A program made the translations under genes and the position numbers. Shown one piece after another: positions 40,331 to 51,301 of a DNA stretch of 64,000 nt (its first letter is position 1; each line of letters starts with the position of its first letter). This DNA is from Candidatus Symbiopectobacterium sp. 'North America' (GTDB lineage: Bacteria; Pseudomonadota; Gammaproteobacteria; Enterobacterales; Enterobacteriaceae): positions 1-64,000 of the forward strand of contig NZ_PEHF01000049.1 in assembly GCF_015762685.1 (NCBI RefSeq), read 5' to 3'. Below the pieces are notes generated by a model. It searched no databases and was not told the DNA's origin. It was given only the letters and a program-made list of their open reading frames with translations.

Positions 40331-41386
40331 TTATCGACGATGGCCATAGGCGCGTGGCTGGGTAAAGTAATCGATGAGCGGCACGGTAATATTCGCCAGC
40401 AATACCGCAAACGCGATGCCATCCGGGTATCCGCCGTCGGTGCGGATCAACCACACCAGCAGCCCAATCAGTGCGCCAAACAACAAGCGCCCTTTGTTGG
40501 TGGTGGAGGCCGTCACGGGATCGGTGGCGATGAAGAAAGCACCGAGCATGGTGGCACCGGAGAACAGGTGCAGCAGCGGTGGCGCGGCTTTTTCCGGCAT
40601 CAATATCCAACCAAGCGCGGCACACAGCAGCAAAGAGAGCAGCATGCTGACGGGAATATGCCAGCGAATGGAGCGGGTCAATAATAACAGGATGCCACCT
40701 GCAAGGTACGCCAGATTGACCCATTGCCAGCCCACGCCAGCCAGGCTATCGGCAAAGATCGGGTGTTGCAACACTTGAGCCGGTGTTTCCCCGGCACGCA
40801 AGCCGGTTTTGAAGCCATCTAACGGCGTGGCCTGGGTAATGCCATCAATGTTCTGCATGAGTCCCTGAATGTGTAAACCCGCATCGGTTTTTCCGGTGAA
40901 AATCACATGCAGAGCATCAACGAAGGTGACCGGTGCCACCTGTAGCGTGCTGGGCGGTAGCCAACTGGTCATCTGGACCGGGAAGGAAATTAACAGCACT
41001 ACGTAGCCAACCATGGCCGGATTAAACGGATTGTTTCCCAATCCGCCATAAAGTTGCTTGGCGATCACGATAGCGAAAAAGGCGGCAAGCACCACCATCC
41101 ACCACGGCGCCAACGGGGGCAAGCTGACACCGAGCAGAATGGCGGTTAACAGTGCTGATTGATCCGCCAGCGTGGTGCGTACTGAAAATTTCCTCAGTGA
41201 CAATGTCACTGCTTCCGCTGTAAGCGCTGTGACCGAGGCGAGGGCGATTTGTATCAAGGTGCCGACGCCAAAAAACAGGGTCTGGGTAGCGATACCGGGC
41301 ACACAGGCGAGTATTACCCACAGCATGATGCGCTGTGTGCGCTGATGGTTATGGGTAAAAGGCGAACTTGCGATCTTGAAAGCCAT
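40331..41386 (-). CDS. rsxD: RsxD, FMN-binding membrane subunit
   Basis: A 351-residue polytopic subunit of the Rsx complex. It starts [20 protein letters not shown], includes [19 protein letters not shown], and carries the covalent-FMN motif [20 protein letters not shown]. The C-terminal segment ends [11 protein letters not shown]. The length matches E. coli RsxD (352). The ATG lies just after the rsxC stop, consistent with translational coupling. Intact. Confidence 0.95.
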   Translation of the reverse strand: MAFKIASSPFTHNHQRTQRIMLWVILACVPGIATQTLFFGVGTLIQIALASVTALTAEAVTLSLRKFSVRTTLADQSALLTAILLGVSLPPLAPWWMVVLAAFFAIVIAKQLYGGLGNNPFNPAMVGYVVLLISFPVQMTSWLPPSTLQVAPVTFVDALHVIFTGKTDAGLHIQGLMQNIDGITQATPLDGFKTGLRAGETPAQVLQHPIFADSLAGVGWQWVNLAYLAGGILLLLTRSIRWHIPVSMLLSLLLCAALGWILMPEKAAPPLLHLFSGATMLGAFFIATDPVTASTTNKGRLLFGALIGLLVWLIRTDGGYPDGIAFAVLLANITVPLIDYFTQPRAYGHRR

Positions 41387-43291
41387 CTATTCCTCGTGAG
41401 TGTGGATTAACGCCTGTTCGGCTTTACGTGCTTTAACGCGGGCAATGGTTGCGGCAACGGCGGCTTTGCGTGGGTCACTCAGATCAGGTACAGGTTCCGC
41501 TTCGGGTGCTGGCGTGGTGACACCTGCTGGGGTGATAGCTTCCGGTGCCTGCTGCACAGCTTTTTTAGCTTTAACCCGAGCAATAGCCGCTGCTACCGCA
41601 GCCTGTCTTGGATCCTCAGGCACGGCAGCAACCGGTTGGGATTGTTCATCACCGGCCTGCATCCGTTGCTTCTCGCGCGCCTGGGCTTTTCGCGCTTCGC
41701 GTGCAGCGATGACCGAGCTGTTATCCGGCGTTTGGTCAGGATTTATCGCAATGGCAGCAAGCGGTTCCGTAAGCGCATTTTTGCTGCGCACGCGCTCCAG
41801 CTTAGCCTGAACGGCCTGTTTATCCGTGGTGGACACCGTGGCAGCCGCTTGCTGATGACGCCGTTCACGCGCCGCTTTTTCTCGCTCCAGACGCAACTGT
41901 TTCGCATCAAAACGCGCTTTAGCCTGCTGCGCCCGCGATGCCTCAAGATCGATAGCGCGGATTTCAGCCTTTTCCTGGCGGTAGTATTGCACCAACGGAA
42001 TATTGCTTGGGCAGACATAGGCACAGGCACCGCATTCAATACAGTCAAACAAATGGTGCGCGCGCGCCTTTTCATGCTCCTGACCGCGGCTGAACCAGTA
42101 AAGCTGCTGTGGCAACAGCCCTGCCGGGCAGGCGTCGGCGCACTTACTACACCGAATGCAGGATTGCTCTTCCTCTGGGGCCTGCATTTCGTTCACTGAC
42201 GGAGCAAGAATACAGTTGCTGATTTTGACAATAGGAACGTCAAGCGCGGGCAGGGTGAAGCCCATCAGCGGTCCGCCCATGATCACCATCGGGGTTTTGT
42301 TTTCGGCATGAAACCCGGCCTGCTTGAGCAAGTGGCGCACTGGTGTGCCGAGGCGTGCCCAGACATTGCCCGGTTGGCGCAGCGCTTCCCCGGTCAGGGT
42401 CACCACCCGCTCCGTCAAGGCTTCGCCGTCGATCACCGCGCGTTTAATAGCATAAGCGGTACCGACGTTTTGTATCAATACACCGATGGAAGCGGAGTGT
42501 TTGCCAAAGGGCACTTCTTTGCCAGTCAAAATCTTGGTGAGCTGCTTGGCACCGCCGGAGGGGTATTTGGTGGGAATGACCCGTAACCGAATGTCTGCGC
42601 GATCGGCCAGTGCGTGGCGCAGCGCCTGAATGGCTTCCGGCTTGTTGTCTTCAATGCCAATCAAGGTGCGTTCTGGTGAAAGTAAATGCATCAGGATCTC
42701 AATCCCTTGCACAATTTCACGGGCGTACTCTTGCATCAACCGGTCGTCGGCGGTGATATAAGGTTCACATTCGGCGGAGTTGATGATCAACGTTGCGATG
42801 CCGCGTAGCCCACCCTTGAGTTTGGCCGAGGTCGGGAAGCCTGCGCCGCCCAGGCCAGCGATGCCAGCCTGATGTAAATGCGCGAGTAGGGTATCTATCG
42901 AATGCTGCTGATAATCAGGCAAACACTGGCGATCGCACCAGCGATCTTCCCCATCCGGAATAATAATGATGCTTAACTCGGGCAAGGCCGAAGGATGTGC
43001 CGTCATGTGTGGACGGATAGCGTTGACCGTGCCGGAGGTAGGGGCGTGTACCGGCAGCATACGTCCTGTGCCGCGTGTCAGGGGTTGACCGCGCAGTAAG
43101 CGATCTCCTACGTTCACGCAGAGTTCGCCTTCCGGTCCGAGATGCTGTTTCAGCGGAATAATAAACTGTTCCGGCAGCGGGATGTGACGCATCGGCACAC
43201 GGCTGGATTGGGTTTTCATCTCCGGTGGATGAATGCCACCGTCGAAATCCCAAATTCTCTCTTTACGAAACAGATTTACCAGCTTAAACAT
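41387..43291 (-). CDS. rsxC: RsxC, NADH/ferredoxin-type subunit
   Basis: A 634-residue cytoplasmic subunit with the NADH-FMN fold: HPALPELSI then [16 protein letters not shown], and [15 protein letters not shown]. Two 4Fe-4S motifs follow, [12 protein letters not shown] and [12 protein letters not shown]. The C terminus is Ala/Lys/Arg-rich with repeats of D-P-R-x-A-A-V-A-A-x-I-A-R-V-K-A. Only two clear copies are present, fewer than in E. coli (740 residues), a normal length variation for this family. Intact. Confidence 0.95.
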   Translation of the reverse strand: MFKLVNLFRKERIWDFDGGIHPPEMKTQSSRVPMRHIPLPEQFIIPLKQHLGPEGELCVNVGDRLLRGQPLTRGTGRMLPVHAPTSGTVNAIRPHMTAHPSALPELSIIIIPDGEDRWCDRQCLPDYQQHSIDTLLAHLHQAGIAGLGGAGFPTSAKLKGGLRGIATLIINSAECEPYITADDRLMQEYAREIVQGIEILMHLLSPERTLIGIEDNKPEAIQALRHALADRADIRLRVIPTKYPSGGAKQLTKILTGKEVPFGKHSASIGVLIQNVGTAYAIKRAVIDGEALTERVVTLTGEALRQPGNVWARLGTPVRHLLKQAGFHAENKTPMVIMGGPLMGFTLPALDVPIVKISNCILAPSVNEMQAPEEEQSCIRCSKCADACPAGLLPQQLYWFSRGQEHEKARAHHLFDCIECGACAYVCPSNIPLVQYYRQEKAEIRAIDLEASRAQQAKARFDAKQLRLEREKAARERRHQQAAATVSTTDKQAVQAKLERVRSKNALTEPLAAIAINPDQTPDNSSVIAAREARKAQAREKQRMQAGDEQSQPVAAVPEDPRQAAVAAAIARVKAKKAVQQAPEAITPAGVTTPAPEAEPVPDLSDPRKAAVAATIARVKARKAEQALIHTHEE

Positions 43292-43862
43292 GATGTTCTA
43301 CTTGGATAAGGCGAACAGGAATGGTCTCGAGATTCCATTTCCAGTTGGACGTCGTGGTGGCTACCGGGCGCAGTTCGATGCAATCTGTCGGGCAAGGGGC
43401 AACACACTGGTCACAGCCGGTACAGAGATCGCTCACCACGGTGTGCACTGCGCGGGTAGTGCCAATAATGGCATCAACCGGGCAGGCTTGAATACATTTG
43501 GTGCAGCCGATGCAGTTGCTTTCGTCGATCCAAGCCACTTTGAGAGCCGGTTGCAGATCCGCTGTGTCACCATCGAGCGGCTGCGGGTCAATATTGAGTT
43601 TCTCGGCCAGCTTCAACATCATCGCCTCACCGCCGGGACCGCATTTGTTGATGTGCTCACTGTGCAACGCTACGGCTTCAGCGTAAGGGCGGCAGCCCGG
43701 ATAGCCGCATTGGCCACATTGGCTTTGCGGCAACATTGCTTCGACCTGTTCTACAATGGGGTCGGCATCAACGTGAAAACGGCGCGAGGCAAAACCAAGA
43801 ATCAAGCCGGAAACCAGCGCCAGCACACTCAACGCGGCAATCGCAATCCAAATGGCATTCAT
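43284..43862 (-). CDS. rsxB: RsxB, multi-cluster ferredoxin subunit
   Basis: A 192-residue iron-sulfur protein. An N-terminal membrane anchor ([19 protein letters not shown]) precedes a 4Fe-4S domain (C-G-Q-C-G-Y-P-G-C) and two ferredoxin motifs, [12 protein letters not shown] and [12 protein letters not shown]. It overlaps rsxC by 8 nt and shares one base with the rsxA stop. Intact. Confidence 0.96.
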   Translation of the reverse strand: MNAIWIAIAALSVLALVSGLILGFASRRFHVDADPIVEQVEAMLPQSQCGQCGYPGCRPYAEAVALHSEHINKCGPGGEAMMLKLAEKLNIDPQPLDGDTADLQPALKVAWIDESNCIGCTKCIQACPVDAIIGTTRAVHTVVSDLCTGCDQCVAPCPTDCIELRPVATTTSNWKWNLETIPVRLIQVEHHV

Positions 43863-44443
43863 TAGAATTTCACCAACCCGGTAAAGCCCATAAACGCGAG
43901 CGATATCAACCCAGCGGTGACCAATGCAATCGATGAGCCGCGAAACGGCGCGGGTACATCCGACACGGCAATGCGTTCACGAATGGCGGCGAGCAACACC
44001 ATAACCAGTGAAAAGCCAGCGGCAGCGCTGAAGCCATACACCGTTGATTGCAGGAAATTGTGTGACAGGTTGACGCTGATCAGCGCAACACCCAGTACGG
44101 CGCAGTTGGTCGTGATCAACGGCAGGAAAATCCCCAGCAGGCGATAGAGTTCCGGGCTGGTTTTGCGCACAGCCATTTCGGTGAACTGCACCACGACCGC
44201 CAGAATCAAAATAAAGGCCATGGTACGCAGGTAGACGATGCCCAACGGCAGCAGCACGTACTCGTTGACCAGCCAGGAAAACATCGAGCCGAGCGTCATG
44301 ACGAAGGTTGTTGCCAACCCCATGCCAATGGCGGTTTCCAATTTCTTGGACACGCCCATAAAGGGGCAGAGCCCGAGAAATTTCACCAGAACAAAATTGT
44401 TCACCAGCAGCGTGCTGACGAAAAGAAGTAGATAGTCGGTCAT
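43862..44443 (-). CDS. rsxA: RsxA, electron transport complex membrane subunit
   Basis: A 193-residue six-helix subunit, the same length as E. coli RsxA, and the first gene of the rsx operon. The start [20 protein letters not shown] is used because upstream in-frame codons to 44602 are not family sequence. [20 protein letters not shown] and [14 protein letters not shown] carry the conserved cysteines thought to hold an intramembrane iron-sulfur cluster. All six rsx genes are intact, in contrast to the surrounding decay. Confidence 0.95.
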   Translation of the reverse strand: MTDYLLLFVSTLLVNNFVLVKFLGLCPFMGVSKKLETAIGMGLATTFVMTLGSMFSWLVNEYVLLPLGIVYLRTMAFILILAVVVQFTEMAVRKTSPELYRLLGIFLPLITTNCAVLGVALISVNLSHNFLQSTVYGFSAAAGFSLVMVLLAAIRERIAVSDVPAPFRGSSIALVTAGLISLAFMGFTGLVKF

Positions 44444-44642
44444 TACCATGCCTAAAAAACAAAACTGGACTATTATCCGGCATTGTAAGGCTTTCGACAA
44501 CACACCCAAAATAGGGATATTCACCAAAAGCGGATATTTACCCCGCAGTTGGCAGGGCAAACCGTTACAGTGAAAGCCTTTTGAGCAAGTAACGCAAGGC
44601 AAGAACGAACAGGCCGTATAGAAAACGACCCGTTGTCAGGTG

Positions 44643-44858
44643 TTAAAGCACGAAACGCCAGACGGATTTGGGAATGCAACCGAGGTCGTACAGTTTTCCA
44701 CCCGTAGAAAACTCGGCACGGCGGTGGTCGGCAGCGCGCGACATATTGATAATCTCCTTATTATCCGTCAGAGAATAATTTAAATGGTCGTAGAGTTTTT
44801 CCAGGCTGTCCAGAGTGTTCACTTTGCGAAACTAGAGTAAGTATTCAGAAGTGGTCAT
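44643..44858 (-). pseudogene. cnu: cnu (ydgT), Hha/YmoA-family H-NS partner, stop at codon 9
   Basis: Translation from the ATG at 44858 gives M-T-T-S-E-Y-L-L-stop-F-R-K-V-N-T-L, then [19 protein letters not shown] and [12 protein letters not shown], ending P-K-S-V-W-R-F-V-L. The length of 71 codons and the sequence match Cnu, which binds H-NS/StpA and an oriC site. The TAG (44832-44834) replaces a Lys codon (AAG to TAG). The rest is clean. A GTG at codon 12 could restart translation to give a slightly truncated protein, so loss is probable rather than certain. It lies upstream of rsxA, as in E. coli. Confidence 0.9.
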
Positions 44859-44986
44859 GATTTTTGTTTAATAATTATGTGGATAGGGTATTTCAGTATA
44901 TGCCAGAGAAAATAGGTGTCTAGCGCAATAGGAATTATGAATGAGAGATGGAACCCGATCTTGGCAATCGGGTTCCTTGCTACCGC

Positions 44987-46492
44987 TTAGCGAGAAGTGA
45001 GTTTGTAGTACATATCATTCCAGCGCAGCGCGTCTTTGAATGCCGGAATGTGGGTTTCGTTATCAATCACCAGCAGTTCGATGTGATTCATTTCTGCATA
45101 GAAGCGAAGGTAATCCAGGTCTAACGCCTGACTGAATACCGTATGGTGCGCGCCGCCCGCCAGAATCCAGGCTTCGGCAGCCTCTTCCAGCGACGGTTGC
45201 GCCTGCCAGATAGCCCGTGCAACCGGCAGTTTGGGCAAGGGGTGTGGCTGCTCAATGGTATCCACCACGTTGACCAACATGCGGAAACGATCTCCCATGT
45301 CGATGACGCTGGCATTGAGCGCTGGGCCGGCCGGGGTGGAGAAGATGAGCCGCGCAGGATCCGCTTTGCCACCAATACCCAGGTGCTGTGCATCCAGTGT
45401 CGGTTTCGCCTCTTTGGCGATGCTTGGGCAAACTTCCAGCATATGGGAACCTACCACCAGATTGTTACCGGGGACGAAATGATAGGTGTAATCTTCCATA
45501 AATGAGGTGCCGCCCGGCAAGCCTTCAGCCATCACCTTCATGATGCGCAACAGCGCTGCAGTTTTCCAATCGCCTTCGCCCCTAAAGCCGTAGCCTTTTT
45601 GCATCGGGCGCTGCACGGACAGACCGGGCAACTGCTTAAGCCTGTAAAGGTTTTCAAAATCGGTGGTGAACGCGCGATAACCGCCTTTTTCCAGAAAACG
45701 GGTGAGTCCCAGTTCAATTTGCGCGGCGTCCAGCAGATTCTGTCGGTTAGGGCCGTGGAGTTTGACGGCGTCGGTTAACTGGTACCTGGCTTCATACTCA
45801 TCGATCAGCGCGTCGATATTCCCTTTGCTGACCGCATCCACTTCGCTGGCAAGATCACCCAATCCCCAGGCGCTGACGGAATAACCGAACTGGATCTGTG
45901 TTCCCACCTTATCCCCTTCGGTTACCGTTACTTCCCGCATGTTATCGCCAAAACGCGCCACTTTTAGCTGTTTGCTTTCTGCGATGGCGGCAGCGACGCG
46001 CATCCATTTGGCAATACGTTGGTGGGCGTTTTTATCCTTCCAGTGGCCGACGGCGACCTGATGCGATTGGCGCATACGTGCGCCGATAAACCCGAACTCA
46101 CGTCCGCCATGTGCGGTCTGGTTCAGGTTCATGAAATCCATGTCCATGGTGTCCCACGGGATTTCTGCATTGAACTGGGTGTGGAACTGCATCAGCGGTT
46201 TGGTAAGTACGCTCAGCTCGGCAATCCACATTTTAGCCGGAGAGAAAGTGTGCAGCCACACGAGCAAACCGATACAGTTATCCTGATAGTTGGCGTCGCG
46301 ACACAGCGCCAGAATTTCGTCCGGCGATTTGGCAACCGGTTTGAGCTCCAGTTTTACCGGCAGTCCGGCATCCTGATTCAGCCTTTGTACCACTTTTTCA
46401 GCATTCTCTTTTACCTGACGTAAGGTTTCCGGGCCGTAGAGATGTTGGCTGCCAATGACAAACCAGACTTCACGCTGCTGTAAATTCCCCAT
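44987..46492 (-). CDS. araA: L-arabinose isomerase
   Basis: A 501-residue enzyme converting L-arabinose to L-ribulose (Mn-dependent, cytoplasmic). It starts [20 protein letters not shown]. The active-site Glu/His residues lie in [15 protein letters not shown] and [13 protein letters not shown], and [15 protein letters not shown] and HHTVFSQAL are family signatures. The length is near the 500 of E. coli and no lesion is visible. araB lies just upstream, giving an araBA unit divergent from araFGH. Confidence 0.96.
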   Translation of the reverse strand: MGNLQQREVWFVIGSQHLYGPETLRQVKENAEKVVQRLNQDAGLPVKLELKPVAKSPDEILALCRDANYQDNCIGLLVWLHTFSPAKMWIAELSVLTKPLMQFHTQFNAEIPWDTMDMDFMNLNQTAHGGREFGFIGARMRQSHQVAVGHWKDKNAHQRIAKWMRVAAAIAESKQLKVARFGDNMREVTVTEGDKVGTQIQFGYSVSAWGLGDLASEVDAVSKGNIDALIDEYEARYQLTDAVKLHGPNRQNLLDAAQIELGLTRFLEKGGYRAFTTDFENLYRLKQLPGLSVQRPMQKGYGFRGEGDWKTAALLRIMKVMAEGLPGGTSFMEDYTYHFVPGNNLVVGSHMLEVCPSIAKEAKPTLDAQHLGIGGKADPARLIFSTPAGPALNASVIDMGDRFRMLVNVVDTIEQPHPLPKLPVARAIWQAQPSLEEAAEAWILAGGAHHTVFSQALDLDYLRFYAEMNHIELLVIDNETHIPAFKDALRWNDMYYKLTSR

Positions 46493-46540
46493 GATAACTC
46501 CTGCTTGTACGTAGCTTCAAAAACGGAAAATAACCGGTGA

Positions 46541-48211
46541 TCAGTTTGTCGCTTTACGCTGCGCAGCATACGCAGGTTCGGCGAGATGACACCACTGTTG
46601 ATAACGTTCATACAGCGCCTGATAGCGGTCCACCCGAGTGGGATCGGGCGTCAAGGTACGCTCGATGCTGCTGGCCATGTGGCGCTGTGCGGTAGGAATA
46701 TTAAGGTGTACCCCAGCGGCCACGGCGCCAAAGATAGCCGCTCCCAGTGCGCAGCACTGATCGGACGCCACCACTTGCAATGGCCGATTCATCACATCGG
46801 TGCACACTTGCATGATGGTCGGAGATTTGCGGGCGATGCCGCCCAGCGCCAGTAGGTTTTCCACCGGCACCCCTTGAGATTCGAAACATTCCATAAAGGC
46901 GGTGGCGGCGATAAATCCGCCAAACAGCACCGAGGCATCCGTACCCAGGTTGAGATCGGTGATCACGCCTTTCAGTCGCTGATTGGCAAACGGAGTGCGT
47001 CGGCCGTTAAACCAGTCCAGCATCACGGGCAGATGATCGAGTGAAGGATTGTCCGCCCAGCGTTGGGTCAGAGATTCCAACAGGTGGGCTTGTGTGTGCG
47101 CCAACTGTGGCTGAAGTTCGGGATGTTGTTGGACTGCGAGTTGCAACGACCAACCTAATAACCGGCCAAACCAGGCATACATATCGCCAAACGCGGACTG
47201 TCCTGCTTCTAGTCCAACAAAACCGGGCACTACGCTGCCGTCGACTTGGCCGCAGATCCCGGCAACCGGCGTGGTCCCCACGCGATCCTCATCAGCGATC
47301 AGAATATCGCAGGTGGAGGTGCCGATAACTTTGACCAACGTATAGGGCTGTGCGCCCGCGCCCACGGCACCCATGTGGCAGTCAAACGCACCACCCGCCA
47401 GTACGGTGTTGGTGGGAACCCCTAATCGGGCGGCCCATTCGGGAGTGATGGTGCCAACCGGTAAATCGGCGGTCCAGGTGTCGGTGAACAGAGGGTACTG
47501 TAAATGGCTGGTCAGCAATGGATCGAGTGCGTGAAGAAAATCTTTTGGCGGCACACCGCCCCAGTCGGGGTGCCACAGCGATTTGTGCCCGAAGCTGCAA
47601 CGTCCACGTTTTATGTTGTTCGGCGCTTGAGTCCCCGAGAGTAGGGCCGGAACCCAGTCACACAGTTCAATCCAGGATACCGCCGCCTGATGTACGTCGC
47701 TGTCGGCGCGCGAGACGTGCAAAATCTTGGCCCAGAACCATTCAAATGAGTACGCACCGCCGATGTATTTGGTGTAGTCGGGGAACTGACCGCTACGACA
47801 CAACGTATTGATGGCTTCCGTTTCTTCGATGGCAGTGTGATCTTTCCACAGCACAAACATGGCGTTGGGGTTGTCGGCAAATTTCGGGCGTAGCGCCAAC
47901 ACCTGGCCTTGTTCGTCTATCGGGGCCGGTGTTGAGCCGGTGGTATCCACGCCAATGGCGCGGATCTGCATACGCTGCTCGGCGGAAAGTCGCTGCACCA
48001 CCACCTGCACGGCCTGTTGCAGTGCTTCTATATAGTCGAGTGGATGATGCCGAAATTGATTCTCCGCAGGCAGACAGTAGCGTCCTTCTCGCCACAGTGG
48101 ATAGTACACCACCTCGGTTTCTAACTCCTGTCCAGATTGACAGTCAACGGCCAGTGCGCGCACTGAATCGCTGCCAAAATCCAGGCCGATTACTATTGCA
48201 CCCGCGTTCAT
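46541..48211 (-). CDS. araB: L-ribulokinase
   Basis: A 556-residue FGGY-family kinase that phosphorylates L-ribulose. The phosphate-binding N terminus is [68 protein letters not shown] and [16 protein letters not shown] are intact. The length is close to the E. coli protein (566). It is the first gene of araBA; its pathway partners araG and araC are broken, so expression or substrate supply is doubtful. Confidence 0.95.
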   Translation of the reverse strand: MNAGAIVIGLDFGSDSVRALAVDCQSGQELETEVVYYPLWREGRYCLPAENQFRHHPLDYIEALQQAVQVVVQRLSAEQRMQIRAIGVDTTGSTPAPIDEQGQVLALRPKFADNPNAMFVLWKDHTAIEETEAINTLCRSGQFPDYTKYIGGAYSFEWFWAKILHVSRADSDVHQAAVSWIELCDWVPALLSGTQAPNNIKRGRCSFGHKSLWHPDWGGVPPKDFLHALDPLLTSHLQYPLFTDTWTADLPVGTITPEWAARLGVPTNTVLAGGAFDCHMGAVGAGAQPYTLVKVIGTSTCDILIADEDRVGTTPVAGICGQVDGSVVPGFVGLEAGQSAFGDMYAWFGRLLGWSLQLAVQQHPELQPQLAHTQAHLLESLTQRWADNPSLDHLPVMLDWFNGRRTPFANQRLKGVITDLNLGTDASVLFGGFIAATAFMECFESQGVPVENLLALGGIARKSPTIMQVCTDVMNRPLQVVASDQCCALGAAIFGAVAAGVHLNIPTAQRHMASSIERTLTPDPTRVDRYQALYERYQQWCHLAEPAYAAQRKATN

Positions 48212-48652
48212 CGTTCAGCTCCTGTTGTTGCGTCACAGTAGAGGTGTGGATCGCGCTTAAAAGTGCGTGTTGTCATGGGACGGGATAAGCGGGAACGTAC
48301 ATTCCGGATGCACATACCATAGTCAGCAAAAAAGCGCGCAGTGAGGAGGGGTTAGCTGGAAGTATGCATTTTTCTGCCACCTGTCATGGTTTTGTGACAT
48401 CAATCAAAGGTTAACGGCTGGTTAAATTCGCTAAATCTATGCACAAACCTGTCATTGTTTCGGGATGTGATAATGCTCTAGATTCTTGCGCAAAATACCC
48501 GCTACAAATACAGCGTCTGAATGTTGCACTGTGGAGGATAAATACTAAATCCGTGTTTTTTCTCTAACCAGATTGAATGTGTCTTACCGAGAATGATAAC
48601 GCAGACTGTGGAGAGCAGCCTGTAAAAAAGAGAGCCCCTACCGGAGAACATC
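48212..48652. promoter_or_regulatory. araB-araF divergent control region
   Basis: 441 bp with no gene. TATGCATTTTTCTGCCA (48363-48379) resembles the GCATTTTT-containing AraC half-site, and a second weaker TATGCAC-type site lies near 48437. TGTGACATCAATCAAA (48393-48408) has one good CRP half-site. CRP and AraC control is expected, but the araC gene nearby is destroyed. Confidence 0.45.
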
Positions 48653-49636
48653 ATGCATAAATTCACTAAGGTGCTGGCTGCCATCGGACTGGCGACAGTT
48701 ATGTCACAATCAGCTATGGCTGAAAATCTAAAACTGGGGTTTCTGGTGAAACAACCGGAAGAATCCTGGTTCCAAACTGAATGGAAATTTGCCGATCAGT
48801 CCGGGAAAGATCTTGGCTTTGACGTGATTAAAATTGCGGTGCCCGATGGCGAGAAAACGCTGAACGCGATTGATAGCTTGGCGGCCAGCGGCGCGAAGGG
48901 GTTTGTTATCTGTACGCCAGACCCTAAATTGGGGCCAGCCATTATCGCCAAGGCGCGCAGCTATGATCTGAAAGTCATAGCGGTGGACGATCAGTTCGTC
49001 AACGCCAAAGGTGAGCCGATGGATACGGTGCCATTAGTGATCATGGCGGCGACTAAAATCGGTGAGCGTCAGGGTGAGGAACTCTGGAAAGAGATGAACG
49101 AACGCGGCTGGAAAGTCGATGAAACCGGAGTGATGGCGATCACCGCCAACGAACTGGATACCGCACGCCGTCGTACTTCCGGCCCAATGGAAGCGCTGAA
49201 AGCCGCGGGCTTCCCGGAAAAACAGATTTATCAGGTTTCAACCAAATCCAACGATATCCCCGGTGCCTTCGACGCCGCCAACTCGCTGCTGGTGCAGCAT
49301 CCTAAAGTGAAAAACTGGCTGATTGTCGGCATGAACGATAACACCGTACTGGGTGGCGTGCGTGCGACAGAAGTTCAGGGCTTCAAAGCGCCCAATGTGA
49401 TTGGTATTGGTATCAACGGTGTGGATGCGGTGAATGAGTTGTCCAAAGGGCAAGTCACCGGTTTCTTCGGCTCGCTGCTGCCAAGCCCGGACGTTCACGG
49501 CTACAAGAGTATCCAGATGCTGAATGAGTGGGTGACTAAAGGCGTTGAACCGCAGAAATTCACGGAAGTGACTGATGTGGTGTTGATTACGAGCGAAAAC
49601 TTCAAAGAAGAGTTGAAGAAAAAAGGCTTGATGTAA
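48653..49636 (+). CDS. araF: L-arabinose-binding periplasmic protein
   Basis: A 327-residue receptor of the AraFGH importer. The signal peptide MHKFTKVLAAIGLATVMSQS cleaves after SAMA, and the mature protein starts ENLKLGFLVKQPEESWFQTE. Sugar-contact regions FVICTPDPKLGPAI, VIAVDDQFVNAKG, DTARRRTSG and GMNDNTVLGG are intact. A CGGAG ribosome binding site precedes the ATG. The length is near E. coli AraF (329). The open frame is clean although the ATPase gene after it is stopped. Confidence 0.96.
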   Translation: MHKFTKVLAAIGLATVMSQSAMAENLKLGFLVKQPEESWFQTEWKFADQSGKDLGFDVIKIAVPDGEKTLNAIDSLAASGAKGFVICTPDPKLGPAIIAKARSYDLKVIAVDDQFVNAKGEPMDTVPLVIMAATKIGERQGEELWKEMNERGWKVDETGVMAITANELDTARRRTSGPMEALKAAGFPEKQIYQVSTKSNDIPGAFDAANSLLVQHPKVKNWLIVGMNDNTVLGGVRATEVQGFKAPNVIGIGINGVDAVNELSKGQVTGFFGSLLPSPDVHGYKSIQMLNEWVTKGVEPQKFTEVTDVVLITSENFKEELKKKGLM

Positions 49637-49643
49637 CCATGGT

Positions 49644-49670
49644 GATACCGCCTCGCTATGAGGCGGTATC
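49644..49670 (+). terminator. Intercistronic hairpin between araF and araG
   Basis: GATACCGCCTC and GAGGCGGTATC form a perfect 11-bp stem with a 5-nt loop, directly after araF and without a U-run. Such hairpins commonly stabilise the upstream binding-protein message or partly terminate. A second CCCTTGC/GCAAGGG hairpin follows near 49706-49721. Confidence 0.65.
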
Positions 49671-49742
49671 GTTAATCGTGTCAACCAATCTTGACTGTGA
49701 CGACCCCTTGCTTGCAAGGGTGTCCTCGTGTGGAGCACTACG

Positions 49743-51281
49743 ATGGAGCATAACAACATGGCAACATCGTCGCCTTATTTGTCGTTTCACGGCATAGGGA
49801 AGATTTTTCCCGGTGTGAAAGCCCTCGATGATATTACTTTTTCATGCCACGCCGGGCAAATACACGCCTTGATGGGAGAAAATGGGGCCGGTAAATCGAC
49901 GCTGCTGAAAATACTCAGCGGTAACTATCTGCCTTCCTCTGGGGAAGTGCACATTAAAGGTCAGCCAGTCCATTTCGCCAATACCATGGATGCGCTCAAT
50001 GCTGGGGTGGCGATCATCTATCAGGAATTGCATCTGGTGCCAGAAATGACCGTGGCAGAAAATATCTACCTGGGTCAATTGCCGCACAAGAAGGGCATCG
50101 TCAACAAATCCCTGTTACGTTACGAATCCAAGTTGCAATTGGAACATCTCGGACTGGATATCGATCCGGATACGCCACTCAAATACCTTTCTATCGGGCA
50201 ATGGCAGATGGTGGAAATTGCCAAAGCGTTGGCCCGTAACGCCAAGATCATCGCCTTTGATGAGCCCACCAATTCGCTGTCCGCGCGTGAGATCGAGCAG
50301 TTGTTTCGCGTGATTCGTGAGCTGCGCAGTGAAGGACGGGTGATCCTGTACGTATCGCACCATATGGAAGAGATTTTTGCGCTGAGCGATGCCATCGCTG
50401 TGTTTAAAGATGGCAAATATGTGCGCACGTTTGACGATACGGCGGCGGTGAATCACGAAATGCTGGTCTAGGCGATGGTCGGGTGCGATTTGGGCGATAT
50501 CTACGGTTATGCCCCGTGCGAATTAGGGCCGGAGCGTTTTACGCTGCGCGAGGTAAAAGCGCCAGGAGTGAAAAGTCCGATATCACTCAGCGTCAGGCAG
50601 GGCGAAATTGTTGGCCTGGTGGGCCTGGTGGGCGCCGGACACAGTGAATTGATGAAAACGCTGTTCGGCGGTACGCGTATTACCGGCGGTGATGTGCTGC
50701 TGGATGGCGAGCCACAGACGATTAAAACCCCAATGGATGCGATTCGTCAGGGCATCATGCTGTGCCCGAAGGATCGTAAAGCGGACGGCATTATTCCGGT
50801 GCATTCGGTACGCGATAACATCAATATCAGCGCGCGTCGCAAAAGTCTCAAAGCTGGGTTTGTCATTAATAACCAGTGGGAAGAAGAGAATGCGGAGCGT
50901 CGAATTCAGGCGTTAAACATCAAAACCCCCTCTGCTGAACAGTTGATCATGAACCTTTCTGGTGGCAATCAGCAAAAAGCAATTCTAGGTCGTTGGCTCT
51001 CCGAAGAGATGAAGGTGATCCTGCTGGATGAATCAACGCGTGGCATTGATGTATGGGCTAAGCATGAAATTTATAACGTGATTTATGCGCTGACCAAGCA
51101 GGGGATCGCGGTGCTGTTTGCCTCAAGCGATTTGCCCGAAGTGCTGGGACCGGCTGACCGTATCATCGTGATGCGAGAGGGTGCCATTTCAGGCGAACTT
51201 TCACACGACGAGGCGAGCGAGCAGAAAGCGCTGAGCCTGGCGATGTTACGAACTCCCGAAATTAACGCTGTGGTCGCGTAA
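49743..51281 (+). pseudogene. araG: araG, arabinose ABC transporter ATPase, nonsense-interrupted
   Basis: A tandem-ATPase sugar importer subunit of about 512 codons. The first half has Walker [23 protein letters not shown] and [16 protein letters not shown] at 50469-50471 replaces the Gln of L-V-Q-A-M-V-G-R at the linker; the frame continues unbroken. The second half has further unusual changes at conserved sites: V-G-A-G-H-S-E for G-R-S-E, P-K-D-R-K for [15 protein letters not shown] for D-E-P-T-R-G-I-D-V-G, and V-S-H-H-M for V-S-H-R-M in the first half. The accumulated missense changes argue that this is real decay rather than a sequencing slip. Confidence 0.92.
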
Positions 51282-51301
51282 ACGCTAAGGAGCACACAAT
51301 T

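Noticed and set aside
38851..40684. Long plus-strand frames opposite rsxE and rsxG, including a 398-codon one
   Set aside because: They lie antisense to conserved rsx genes and have no family resemblance or ribosome binding site.
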